Source: CAMTWZ01 sp041749075 (lineage in GTDB: Bacteria > Bacteroidota > Rhodothermia > Balneolales > HLUCCA01). Taken from it: 64,000 bases of DNA. Each line of letters begins with the position of its first letter. Positions within the stretch are counted from its first letter, which is position 1. The translations under genes and the position numbers were made by a program. The notes beneath the pieces were generated by a model. It ran no database searches. It saw nothing but the letters and a program-made list of their open reading frames with translations, and had not been told where the DNA came from. The stretch covers positions 61,196-125,195 of the forward strand of contig JBGTBY010000022.1 in the NCBI GenBank assembly GCA_041749075.1. Reading direction: 5' to 3'. Positions 33,626 to 41,989 of the stretch are shown piece after piece.

Positions 33626-34660
33626 ATGCGCATTCTCATCACCGGCGGTGCCGGTTTCATCGGCTTCAACTTCGTTTCCTATTGGCTGGCCAACGATCCT
33701 TCGGTTCAATTCGCGAATGTCGATAAGCTGACCTATGCCGGAAATCCCGCATCGTTGAATCTCCTTGCCAAGTTCGGGGATCGGCACACGCACCATCAAG
33801 TGGATATCTGCGATGGGGCCGCGCTTAGTGGGGTGTTCGCATCCTTCAAACCGGATGTCGTCATCCATTTTGCGGCGGAAAGTCATGTGGATCGGTCCAT
33901 CGACGGACCCGGCGAGTTCATCCAAACGAATATCAACGGGACATTTGCGCTGCTTCAAGAAAGTATGCGTCATTATGAATCGCTCGATGCGGCGGGCAAG
34001 GCTCGCTTCCGGTTCCATCATGTGTCCACCGACGAAGTGTTCGGCTCGCTTGGCGATGGAGGCTATTTTTCGGAAACCACGCCTTATGATCCTCGGAGTC
34101 CGTATTCGTCGTCGAAAGCCGCATCGGACCATCTTGTCCGTGCCTGGTTTCATACCTATAGCCTCCCGGTTGTGATCACGAATTGTTCGAACAATTACGG
34201 TCCGTTCCATTTTCCGGAAAAGCTCATCCCGTTGATGATCCTCAAATTGCATAACGGCAAACCGCTGCCGGTCTATGGCGATGGACTCAATGTCAGAGAT
34301 TGGCTTTATGTCGAAGACCATGTTCGCGCACTGATGACCGTGCTTCGCGGCGGACGTTCCGGCGAGACCTATTGCGTGGGCGGCGGCGCCGAGATGAAGA
34401 ACATTGACGTCGTGAACACCCTCATCAAGGTGATGGACGACGCCTATCCCCATCCGGACATCAAAGACCGCACCTCCTTGATCACCTATGTGGAAGACCG
34501 CAAAGGCCATGACCGTCGCTACGCCATCGACGCCAGCAAACTACACACCGAACTTGGTTGGTCACCCCAAGAAAGTTTTGAATCAGGGATCCGGAAGACC
34601 GTTTCTTGGTACATGGACAACGAAACGTGGTGGAAGCCTCTTCTGAAAAATTTTAAATGA
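33626..34660 (+). CDS. rmlB: dTDP-glucose 4,6-dehydratase, copy 1
   Basis: Second step of dTDP-L-rhamnose synthesis. Extended SDR of 344 aa: MRILITGGAGFIGFNFVSYW, HFAAESHVDRSIDGPGEF, STDEVFGSLG (with the catalytic D-E pair), and Tyr160/Lys164 in SPYSSSK. The conserved NCSNNYGPFHFPEKLIP and DWLYVEDHVRA regions are complete. The frame is open back to 33545, but that stretch translates a GGGCACGTGCGACGCGCCCC palindrome and an ACCTTCAACATT repeat, so ATG 33626 is used. Strongly similar to the second copy at 45468-46505. Followed by rmlA in 163 bp that holds AATTTTAAATT repeats. Confidence 0.93.
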   Translation: MRILITGGAGFIGFNFVSYWLANDPSVQFANVDKLTYAGNPASLNLLAKFGDRHTHHQVDICDGAALSGVFASFKPDVVIHFAAESHVDRSIDGPGEFIQTNINGTFALLQESMRHYESLDAAGKARFRFHHVSTDEVFGSLGDGGYFSETTPYDPRSPYSSSKAASDHLVRAWFHTYSLPVVITNCSNNYGPFHFPEKLIPLMILKLHNGKPLPVYGDGLNVRDWLYVEDHVRALMTVLRGGRSGETYCVGGGAEMKNIDVVNTLIKVMDDAYPHPDIKDRTSLITYVEDRKGHDRRYAIDASKLHTELGWSPQESFESGIRKTVSWYMDNETWWKPLLKNFK

Positions 34661-34823
34661 TAAACGAAGACAATTTTAAATGATAAATTTTAAATTTTAA
34701 GTGAAGTCACTGCTACAACGTTTCGAGCTTCTAGCCAAGTATAGCTCCACATTTAACATTTAAAATTTTCAATTTAAAATTAGTGCACCACCTCATTCAG
34801 TTTCAACCCAATAAACACGTTCT
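34661..34823. repeat. TTAAATTTTAAATT-type inverted repeat between rmlB and rmlA
   Basis: AATTTTAAATGATAAATTT words at 34672-34700 are the inverse of TTTAAAATTTTCAATTTAAA at 34757-34780. The same arrangement, including the tail TTAGTGCACCA and TTTCAACCCAATAAAC before the rmlA start, recurs between the second rmlB and rmlA at 46502-46643. The family also occurs at 54968-55085. Confidence 0.8.
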
Positions 34824-35681
34824 ATGAAGGGAATAGTCCTCGCCGGCGGCTCCGGCACGCGTCTTCATCCGCTCACGCTGGTCATGAGCAAGCAACTGTT
34901 GCCGGTTTATGATAAACCAATGATCTATTATCCGCTGAGCACGCTCATGATGGCCGGCATCCGCGACATCCTCATCATTTCCACGCCGCATGATTTGCCG
35001 CATTTCGAGCGCATTTTGGGAGATGGAAGCCGCATCGGTTGTTCGTTCACCTACGCCATGCAACCAGAGCCGAAGGGTTTGGCGCAAGCGTTCACCATCG
35101 GCGCGGAGTTCATCGGCAATGAAAAAGTGGCCTTGGTGTTGGGCGATAACATTTTCTACGGTTCCGGATTAGGGTCGCAGTTGAAAACGTGCGCAGATCC
35201 GAACGGTGGCATCGTGTTCGCCTACAAGGTGAGCGATCCCGAGCGCTATGGAGTGGTTGAATTCGACGCGGATGGGAAAGTCCTGTCGATTGAAGAGAAG
35301 CCTACCAAGCCGAAATCAAGCTATGCGGTACCAGGACTCTATTTCTATGACAATTCGGTGGTTGAGATTGCGCACAACATCCAGCCGTCGCCCCGTGGTG
35401 AACTGGAGATCACCGACATCAACCGGACCTATCTGGAACAGGGTCGACTCACAACCCGCATCCTGACACGTGGGACGGCTTGGTTGGACACCGGTACATT
35501 CACATCGTTGATGCAGGCTGGTGAGTTCATTCAGGTGATCGAAGAACGCCAAGGATTGAAAATCGGCTGCATCGAAGAAATCGCGTGGCGAAACAAGTGG
35601 ATCTCCGATGCGGAGTTGGTATCCCTTGGCGAGCAGCTTGGGAAGTCGGGGTATGGGGGGTATTTGAAGGGGTTGGTTTAG
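34824..35681 (+). CDS. rmlA: Glucose-1-phosphate thymidylyltransferase, copy 1
   Basis: First enzyme of the dTDP-rhamnose pathway, 285 aa. MKGIVLAGGSGTRLHPLT at the N terminus holds the nucleotide-binding G-x-G-T-R-L-x-P-x-T motif, followed by SKQLLPVYDKPMIYYPLSTL (catalytic Lys), LVLGDNIFYG (metal Asp) and VEFDADGKVLSIEEKP. Typical length. Very similar to the copy at 46644-47501. Likely cotranscribed with rmlB. Confidence 0.94.
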   Translation: MKGIVLAGGSGTRLHPLTLVMSKQLLPVYDKPMIYYPLSTLMMAGIRDILIISTPHDLPHFERILGDGSRIGCSFTYAMQPEPKGLAQAFTIGAEFIGNEKVALVLGDNIFYGSGLGSQLKTCADPNGGIVFAYKVSDPERYGVVEFDADGKVLSIEEKPTKPKSSYAVPGLYFYDNSVVEIAHNIQPSPRGELEITDINRTYLEQGRLTTRILTRGTAWLDTGTFTSLMQAGEFIQVIEERQGLKIGCIEEIAWRNKWISDAELVSLGEQLGKSGYGGYLKGLV

Positions 35682-36013
35682 GTCCTTCGGTCGCTGCGGT
35701 GCTTCGCAAATAAATATAGATCCTTCGGTCGCTACGCTCCCTCAGGATGTCGATGTTAGTATGACGTTATAGTTCCTTCGCTTCGGGCTGCGCCCTTTGC
35801 TCAGGATGACAACGTATAGCTCGTAAGTAAATAGGCGGCATAACGATTTTCTAAGTGCACTTGGGATCTTGTTATGCCGCCTCTTCTTTTTTAGGTGATG
35901 CGCTTGTCATCCTGAGGAAAGCCGCTTTGCGGCTGACCGAAGGACCCATATCAAATATGCGAAACACCCTCATCCTGAGCGAAGCGAAGGACCTAAATCA
36001 CCAAGCGTACGAC
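35682..36013. repeat. Composite nested hairpin repeat, copy 2 (core 35834-35881)
   Basis: No gene. Core arms GGCGGCATAAC (35834-35844) and GTTATGCCGCC (35871-35881), with inner CTAAGTGCACTTGGG. Left outer units at 35681-35810 (GGTCCTTCGGTCGC, GATCCTTCGGTCGCTACGC, AGTTCCTTCGCTTCGGGC); right outer units TGTCATCCTGAGGAAAGC...CGAAGGACC (35903-35945) and CATCCTGAGCGAAGCGAAGG (35970-35992). It separates convergent rmlA and rmlC and could end transcription from both. Confidence 0.88.
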
Positions 36014-36529
36014 CTACAAATACGGCGCGACTCTATCCTTTTCACTGAGAATCATCTCATCGGCTGACATCGGCCATTCGATCCCGATCGACGGATCATC
36101 CCAGCGAATAGCGCCTTCCGATTCTTTATTCCAGACCGCATCCACCTTATAGGAAAAGATTGCGGTGTCGCTGAGCACTAAGAAACCGTGTGCGAACCCT
36201 TTTGGAACGAACAATTGTAGTTTATTCTGTGCAGAAAGCTCCACGCCGTACCACTGACCGAACGTATCACTTCCGGGTCGAATGTCAACGGCAACGTCGA
36301 ACACGCTCCCTTCAATTACACGCACCAACTTGGCTTGGGCGAAGGGATCATTTTGGAAATGCAAGCCTCGAAGCGTGCCTTTCACCGATTTTGATTCGTT
36401 GTCTTGGATGAAATGGACGGGTCCAATGAGCTCGTCGTATTTAGTTTTTGACCAAGATTCGAAGAAATAGCCACGTGAATCGGTGAAAACGCGCGGTTCG
36501 ATGAGAACGAGGCCTGGGATTAAAGACAT
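36014..36529 (-). CDS. rmlC: dTDP-4-dehydrorhamnose 3,5-epimerase, copy 1
   Basis: Cupin-fold epimerase of 171 aa for the third rhamnose step. FTDSRGYFFESWSK, QDNESKSVKGTLRGLHFQ (catalytic His57), QAKLVRVIEGSVFDVAVDIR, PKGFAHGFLVLSDTAIFSYK (catalytic Tyr) are present. Six residues after the catalytic Tyr the usual second Tyr of NYY is replaced by Trp (AVWNKESEG), and the same is seen in copy 2. Convergent with rmlA across a composite hairpin repeat. Confidence 0.92.
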   Translation of the reverse strand: MSLIPGLVLIEPRVFTDSRGYFFESWSKTKYDELIGPVHFIQDNESKSVKGTLRGLHFQNDPFAQAKLVRVIEGSVFDVAVDIRPGSDTFGQWYGVELSAQNKLQLFVPKGFAHGFLVLSDTAIFSYKVDAVWNKESEGAIRWDDPSIGIEWPMSADEMILSEKDRVAPYL

Positions 36530-36831
36530 AAGGATGATGTAGGAAGGAGGAAGGAAGGGGGGAAGATACGCCTAACGGATGACGGTTGACGCCAGAAACC
36601 TCGAGCTTGGTTCTTCCAGCGCTTACCGTTAACCGTACAGCGTTTATCATCCTGAGCGAAGCGAAGGAACAGCGAAGGACCGATACACTAACATTGTAAT
36701 AGCACATTAACATCGATTGTGTTATTGGAATGGTTAATTCGGCGAGAATGTTTGTAGAATAATTGAAAGTCTACAATTTGTTGCATAAAGATGTATATTT
36801 ATGCAAATAATCTGCGAAAAACGAGATAATT
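36530..36831. promoter_or_regulatory. Gap with repeat remnant and two inverted repeats ahead of rloA
   Basis: The left part holds a TCATCCTGAGCGAAGCGAAGG repeat (36649-36683). The right part is AT-rich and unique. It has two inverted repeats close to the ATPase gene: arms TTGTAGA (36752-36758) and TCTACAA (36770-36776), and arms TTGCATAAA (36781-36789) and TTTATGCAA (36798-36806). They are good candidates for operator sites controlling the two-gene defence candidate downstream. Confidence 0.55.
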
Positions 36832-38127
36832 ATGCTTATTCAATTCAGGTTGACAAATTATAAGTCCTTTAAAGATGAGGCGTTATTGAGTCTGGTCTCC
36901 ACCAAATTGGATGGCGATTCACATCTGGAATCGAATGTGGCTACAGTGAACCACGTATCAAGCGGGGTCCTGAAAACCGCAGTTGTTTATGGCGCTAACG
37001 CCAGTGGGAAAAGTAAATTTGTGGACGCAATTCGTTTCCTGAAGAAATTTGTACTTGATTCAGCGAAGGATTCGCAGTCCGGCGAGCCGATAAATGTCGA
37101 TCCGTTTCGCCTCAATACCACAACTTCTGAGCTGGGTTCGGAATTCGAGGTCACACTAGAGTCGAACGGGTCCATTTTCCGGTATGGATTTGAAGTGAAC
37201 TCAACACGTGTACTATCTGAATGGCTGTATAGGCGTCATCATGTCAAAGAAATAGAACTCTTCTACCGGGAAGGAGAAGAATTTGAGGTCCATAGCGGAT
37301 TCAAAGGGGCGAGACTCTTGGTGGATAACAAATTGGTTAGAAATAATTCCTTATTCATCTCAGTTGCGGCTCAGTTCAATGTGGAAATCGCAAAAGAGGT
37401 CCTTCACCTTATTCAGAAAATCAAAGTCATCTCTGGTTTGCGTGAAGATGGATACCATGGCTATACCATCGGACAAATTCGTGACAGCAAATACAAGAGC
37501 AAAATCCTGGACCTTATACATGCGGCAGATTTGGGAATACGGGATATTTCGCCTGTCGTCATGCAAATGGAGCAGTTGCCCGTTGACGTTTCAAACAATC
37601 TTAAGGAACTGATAAAAAAGCACCAATTGGACGAGAAGATGGATTTCCTAACGGATGTGAACACATCGCATCACGTCCGAAATGAATTTGGAGATGTGAC
37701 TGGGCAGGTTGAATTCTCATTGGAGAACGACGAATCATCAGGTACGAGAAAATTCTTTGCATTAATGGGCCCGGTTCTGGATTCCTTGGAGAATGGGTAT
37801 GTGTTGGTCATCGATGAAATGGATTCCAAATTGCATCCCAATCTTTCTCAGAAGATTGTGGAGATGTTCCAGTCCACAGAACTTAATCCCCATAATGCTC
37901 AACTGATATTTAATACCCACAACACGAACCTGTTATCCTCAGAATTATTTCGGCGGGATCAAATCTGGTTTACAGAAAAAAACAGAGAAGGCGCGAGTGT
38001 TCTATACTCCTTGGCTGAATTCAAATCGGATGTGGTTAGAAAAGGGGAAGCGTTTGAATCCAATTACTTGAAAGGGAAATATGGCGGGGTGCCTTTTCTC
38101 AATGAATTTGATTCCCTAAAGGCATGA
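36832..38127 (+). CDS. RloA-like AAA/ABC-type ATPase (defence candidate)
   Basis: A protein of 431 aa of the AAA_15/OLD-like ATPase class. MLIQFRLTNYKSFKDEALLSL is the typical SMC-like first strand. Walker A is GANASGKSKF near residues 54-63, the signature region is SSGTRKFFAL, and Walker B is YVLVIDEMDSKLHP near 323-337, with NTHNTNLLS following. RloA-RloB pairs occur in restriction-linked defence loci and in abortive-infection (AbiL-type) modules. The next gene, 15 bases downstream, is RloB-like, so the two are an operon. Toxic or sensing role is inferred from this pairing. Confidence 0.85.
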   Translation: MLIQFRLTNYKSFKDEALLSLVSTKLDGDSHLESNVATVNHVSSGVLKTAVVYGANASGKSKFVDAIRFLKKFVLDSAKDSQSGEPINVDPFRLNTTTSELGSEFEVTLESNGSIFRYGFEVNSTRVLSEWLYRRHHVKEIELFYREGEEFEVHSGFKGARLLVDNKLVRNNSLFISVAAQFNVEIAKEVLHLIQKIKVISGLREDGYHGYTIGQIRDSKYKSKILDLIHAADLGIRDISPVVMQMEQLPVDVSNNLKELIKKHQLDEKMDFLTDVNTSHHVRNEFGDVTGQVEFSLENDESSGTRKFFALMGPVLDSLENGYVLVIDEMDSKLHPNLSQKIVEMFQSTELNPHNAQLIFNTHNTNLLSSELFRRDQIWFTEKNREGASVLYSLAEFKSDVVRKGEAFESNYLKGKYGGVPFLNEFDSLKA

Positions 38128-38142
38128 GTAGCCCAAAACAGC

Positions 38143-38796
38143 ATGTCTAAACGGGACAAAAGAAGGGCGGGATCGAGGCTCGATCGAGCTGGAGCCGATC
38201 GCGATGAGAGGCCGACCATATTGATTGTATGTGAAGGAGAAAACACGGAACCATCTTATTTCAAACAGTTCAGATTGGTCACTCTCAAAATTCGAGTAGA
38301 GGGGTTGGGGACAAACACATTAGATTTAGTGAATAGAGCCATTGAATTGCGCAATTCCAGTGATTTTGATCAAATATGGGCGGTTTTTGACAAAGACAGT
38401 TTCAGCGCAGCATCATTCAATGGAGCCATCCAAAAAGCTCGATCCAATGGTATATATGTCGCCTATTCGAATCAAAGTTTTGAGTATTGGTTGCTGTTGC
38501 ATCTGATCGATCATCAAGGGGGTGGTTTGCACAGAAGAAATTACAATGACGAGATTAACAGGCGAATAAAGCCCCTTGGGTTAGAATATGATGTGAATGG
38601 TTCAAAAATAATTGAAGAGGATTTTTATAATTATTTGATGTCTATAGACCCGACGCGCAACATCCGAAGAGTGGATATCGCCATTCAGAGGGCAAATCAT
38701 GTTTTGGAGTATCACAAAGATAATACACCCTCCGATTCGGAGTCTTCAACTACCGTTCATCATCTTGTTGAGGTACTACTTAAACACGTTTCCTGA
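38143..38796 (+). CDS. RloB-like protein (defence candidate partner)
   Basis: A protein of 217 aa. The N-terminal half looks like a TOPRIM-type fold: ILIVCEGENTEPSYFKQF (acidic Glu31/Glu33) and IWAVFDKDSF (D-x-D). SNQSFEYWLLLHL is the most characteristic RloB stretch. The predicted activity is nucleolytic, triggered with the ATPase partner; this is unproven. A strong terminator follows directly at 38802. Confidence 0.83.
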   Translation: MSKRDKRRAGSRLDRAGADRDERPTILIVCEGENTEPSYFKQFRLVTLKIRVEGLGTNTLDLVNRAIELRNSSDFDQIWAVFDKDSFSAASFNGAIQKARSNGIYVAYSNQSFEYWLLLHLIDHQGGGLHRRNYNDEINRRIKPLGLEYDVNGSKIIEEDFYNYLMSIDPTRNIRRVDIAIQRANHVLEYHKDNTPSDSESSTTVHHLVEVLLKHVS

Positions 38797-38801
38797 CGCT
38801 T

Positions 38802-38826
38802 AGGCCGGCTTTGCCGGCCTTTTTTG
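38802..38826 (+). terminator. Rho-independent terminator after rloB-like gene
   Basis: AGGCCGGC, loop TTTG, GCCGGCCT (partly in the loop) followed by TTTTTT. The same hairpin with the same trailing TTTTGTTTCGGGC is found at 40177 and 41326, so this terminator is itself a dispersed repeat. Confidence 0.88.
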
Positions 38827-38943
38827 TTTCGGGCTTCACCTAGCAGAGGGCTTATCCTGAGCCGCGAAGCGGCGAAGGACCTAATTTTTTAATAAAGCGA
38901 GCACCTCATCCTGAGGGAGTCCGTCTTCGGCCGACCGAAGGAC

Positions 38944-39897
38944 CTAAAACGTTGACAAACAATGAGCGACAACTTTAATCCCTTCGGCACTCGGATGGGA
39001 ATCGGTAGGTAGAACAAGGATTTGAGGTCCTTCGGTCGCGAAGCGCTCCCTCAGGATGAGGGCACAATCACGATACACAACCCCGATCTCTTCCGCGATC
39101 GCCGGCAACGCCCCCATCAAATATCGCTGGTTCACATCCACCTCCTGGATGGCCGTATACCCGTTCGAGGCCAAGACCAACGTACATCCCTTCGCTTCGC
39201 ACAAATCCCGCATCCGCGCGAACATCTGGGTATGCAGTTGGGAGATGTAGAGGCTGTCGCCGTTGCCGACGGGCGTGCTGAGATCCTCGAAATACCAATT
39301 CCGCCACGCCAGACGGATGAAGCCGTTGAGCAGGTAGCTGCGTTTTTGGAGCGGATGGTAACCGGGGATGGCTTCCATGACGTCGCGGAATTTGGATCTC
39401 TTCCATCGTTGTGATTCGCCATCCAAACGGTAAAGGTCTTTGGCGAGAGTGCGGGTGGCGTCGTCGATGCTCAGCAGAACGATCACGGTGTCGGCATCCC
39501 ATAAGGGCAAATACGCCTCCATCTGAGCCAAATAATCGGCCGGACCCGCGCCACCCACCGCGAAATTCCGCCATCCCATCCGATGCGCGAGGGTCACCGT
39601 ATCAGTGAGGTGCAATCCAAATGCATACGAATCGCCAAGTAAGATGCTGGATGCGGGATGCGGGATGCCAGATGCAGGAAGATTGATACGAAATCGATTC
39701 TCATCAAATGTGTAGGTGACGGCCTCACCATCCAGTTCATGCATCGCGGTGCCGCCGGCGCGGTTCATCACAAAGCCGCGGTCGTGCATGTCGATCCAGG
39801 TCTGCATGCGGTCGAAGGGATGCATCCAATGCAAGATCCCTTCCGCCAATAGGATGGATATCAACAATGAACCGGCAAACAGGAGTATATTTCGCAT
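38944..39897 (-). CDS. SGNH/GDSL-type hydrolase, membrane-anchored, with two repeat-encoded inserts
   Basis: A protein of 317 aa. An N-terminal helix (MRNILLFAGSLLISILLAEGIL) anchors or exports it. SGNH motifs: ILLGDSYAFGLHL (Ser near residue 89) and LPTDSHPSAEG (Asp and His). It may be an esterase or acyl-transfer partner acting on surface sugars. Two stretches come from dispersed repeats in frame. LPASGIPHPASS before the catalytic Ser is the CCCGCATCC repeat (39643-39680). ALILRERFATEGP (39026-39063) is the TCATCCTGAGGGAGCG...CGAAGGACC repeat. The catalytic residues remain intact. Confidence 0.78.
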   Translation of the reverse strand: MRNILLFAGSLLISILLAEGILHWMHPFDRMQTWIDMHDRGFVMNRAGGTAMHELDGEAVTYTFDENRFRINLPASGIPHPASSILLGDSYAFGLHLTDTVTLAHRMGWRNFAVGGAGPADYLAQMEAYLPLWDADTVIVLLSIDDATRTLAKDLYRLDGESQRWKRSKFRDVMEAIPGYHPLQKRSYLLNGFIRLAWRNWYFEDLSTPVGNGDSLYISQLHTQMFARMRDLCEAKGCTLVLASNGYTAIQEVDVNQRYLMGALPAIAEEIGVVYRDCALILRERFATEGPQILVLPTDSHPSAEGIKVVAHCLSTF

Positions 39898-39947
39898 CCA
39901 TCAAAATACCATGCGGATGCGTTTCATATCGAATCCAATCGTACGCC

Positions 39948-40149
39948 GGTCGGGTGGCTCTTCCTCCTGCATCAAGCCATCACGGCGTTATCTCTCATCT
40001 GCCTCTTTCTTGCCTTAAGCACCCATCCGGCGTGGTTGTATCCGATGAATTTGTTGGTCACCTACATCACACCTGCGGCGACAGGGATTTTTGTTCTAAG
40101 CTGGCGCAAGCCAACGAAGGATCTCCTTTCCCCACAGGGTGGGACTTAA
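39948..40149 (+). pseudogene. Truncated copy of the 33-kb membrane protein gene
   Basis: In the frame beginning at 39949 the translation VGWLFLLHQAITALSLICLF, then LALSTHPAWLYPMNLL and VTYITPAATGIFVL matches the C-terminal third of the protein at 33056-33526 almost residue for residue. There is no start codon and no N-terminal two-thirds; after FVLS the frame continues into repeat DNA and stops at 40147. It is therefore a pseudogene fragment left by a partial duplication. Confidence 0.88.
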
Positions 40150-40310
40150 GTCCCACCCTGTCAAGATCACGATATCAGGCCGGCTTCGCCGGCCTTTTTT
40201 GTTTTCGGGCCTCATCTAGCCGAGGGCTTAAGCCCTCGGCTAGTTTCAAGAAGCCCTCGGCTAGGTGTTTGGGGCATCTTTCGCTTACCCCCACCTTAAG
40301 GTGGGGGTCA
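40130..40310. repeat. Three perfect palindromes centred on TTAA, with a terminator
   Basis: A 26-bp palindrome at 40135-40160 (half-site CAGGGTGGGACTT), a 28-bp palindrome at 40216-40243 (half-site CTAGCCGAGGGCTT) and a 22-bp palindrome at 40287-40308 (half-site ACCCCCACCTT). All are perfect and centred on TT/AA. The terminator AGGCCGGC...GCCGGCC plus T-run is at 40177-40200. A half-copy of the second palindrome lies at 40250-40265. An imperfect copy of the first is at 41284-41309. Confidence 0.85.
40177..40200 (+). terminator. Rho-independent terminator, repeat copy 2
   Basis: AGGCCGGC, loop TTC, GCCGGCC and a run of T; same sequence context as at 38802 and 41326. The gene it once ended may be the truncated copy just upstream. 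Confidence 0.8.
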
Positions 40311-40505
40311 TTGTTAAGAAGAGGGCGCAGCCCGCAGCGAAGGAGCTACAATTCATGCATATGGCCAGAAACCTCGTGCTTTGCTCATCAAGCATCCAGC
40401 ATCTAGCGTCCCGCATCTGTCAAACGCACAGATTCCGGAACGAAAGTCGTTGTTTTATTTCCTTAACCTCGTTAAACTGCTCGCAGACCCCCACATCACA
40501 CGACT

Positions 40506-40679
40506 ATGACTGACGAAACTAGACAAGATTTATTGAAAATGTTGGAAGAAGCTTTGGCTAAAGTCAAGGCGGATCCTAACTTTGGATTTGAATTGCTTGT
40601 GAGGGCCGGAATACTGGATGAAAATCATGCATTCACCGAGCACTACAAGAGTCTATGTATCGAAGAAGACCCGGATTAA
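40506..40679 (+). CDS. Small protein upstream of ART-like toxin candidate (predicted antitoxin)
   Basis: A 57-aa reading frame: MTDETRQDLLKMLEEALAKV, then KADPNFGFELLVRAGILDEN and HAFTEHYKSLCIEEDPD. It is acidic, helical and of a size normal for antitoxins. Its last 25 bases overlap the start of the next gene, a strong sign of translational coupling. No family is recognised; the antitoxin role follows from position. It starts at ATG 40506 after a non-repetitive leader of about 70 bases. Confidence 0.7.
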   Translation: MTDETRQDLLKMLEEALAKVKADPNFGFELLVRAGILDENHAFTEHYKSLCIEEDPD

Positions 40680-41263
40680 TTCTCGGCTTTCACGGTTGTG
40701 ACGAATCGGTTGCGTCACAAGCGTTGGGTGGTCATCTCGCTTTTTTGAAAAGCGAAAACTTGTATGACTGGCTTGGGTCCGGCATGTATTTCTGGGATCA
40801 TAGTCCAGAACGGGCTCTTTCATTCGCGATTGAAAAACAAAGGCGAGAACCTGAACTCATCAAAACCCCTGCGATTCTTGGCGCTGTAATCGACATGGGA
40901 AACTGTTTGGATTTGATTGAATTTGAAAATGTCAAGTTGTTGAAATCAGCATATGAATTTCTCTCAAGATCATTTGAAAAGCAGGCCAGAACTCTACCGA
41001 CCAACAGAGGTGGAATTAACGCTAGTGATCGCCTGTTAAGGGAATTGGATTGCGCCGTGATTGAAACGTTGCATGAGTTGATGATATCATCCGATCAAAA
41101 TGGCTTTGATTCTGTCCGTGGCATGTTCGTTGAAGGCGAAGAGGTGTACCCAGGCTCCGGTATTCGAGAAAAGGACCACATCCAAATCTGTGTCCGAAAT
41201 CCGAACTGCATTAAAGGCTACTTCAAGCCGAGAGTGAGAGATGTGGCGTATTCGGAAGTATGA
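40655..41263 (+). CDS. ART-like toxin candidate
   Basis: A protein of 202 aa. LILGFHGCDESVASQAL (His13), SENLYDWLGSGMYFWDHSPERALSFA (Tyr45) and FVEGEEVYPGSG near residue 160 (Glu) follow the order H-Y-E of ADP-ribosyltransferase folds. The phrase SxNxYDWLGxGxYFW is, as far as I recall, conserved in a widespread family of uncharacterised proteins. I interpret it as a toxin that modifies a cellular target with NAD, held by the small upstream protein. It is not DarT by sequence. The stop is followed by a palindrome and the repeated terminator. Confidence 0.65.
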   Translation: MYRRRPGLILGFHGCDESVASQALGGHLAFLKSENLYDWLGSGMYFWDHSPERALSFAIEKQRREPELIKTPAILGAVIDMGNCLDLIEFENVKLLKSAYEFLSRSFEKQARTLPTNRGGINASDRLLRELDCAVIETLHELMISSDQNGFDSVRGMFVEGEEVYPGSGIREKDHIQICVRNPNCIKGYFKPRVRDVAYSEV

Positions 41264-41325
41264 AATCGTAACCCGTTTCCCCACAGGATGGGACTTAAGT
41301 TCCACCCTGTTAAAACCACGATATT

Positions 41326-41349
41326 AGGCCGGCTTCGCCGGCCTTTTTT
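41326..41349 (+). terminator. Rho-independent terminator, repeat copy 3
   Basis: AGGCCGGC, loop TTC, GCCGGCCT and TTTTTT, preceded by an imperfect CTTAAG-centred palindrome (41284-41309). It closes the toxin-antitoxin candidate operon. Confidence 0.87.
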
Positions 41350-41387
41350 GTTTCGGGCTTGACATTATTTCGTAGTCAGTACATTTT

Positions 41388-41989
<602 letters not shown>

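Noticed and set aside
33608..34510. Long minus-strand open frame opposite rmlB
   Set aside because: A similar shadow appears opposite the second rmlB, as expected from codon bias; no domain.
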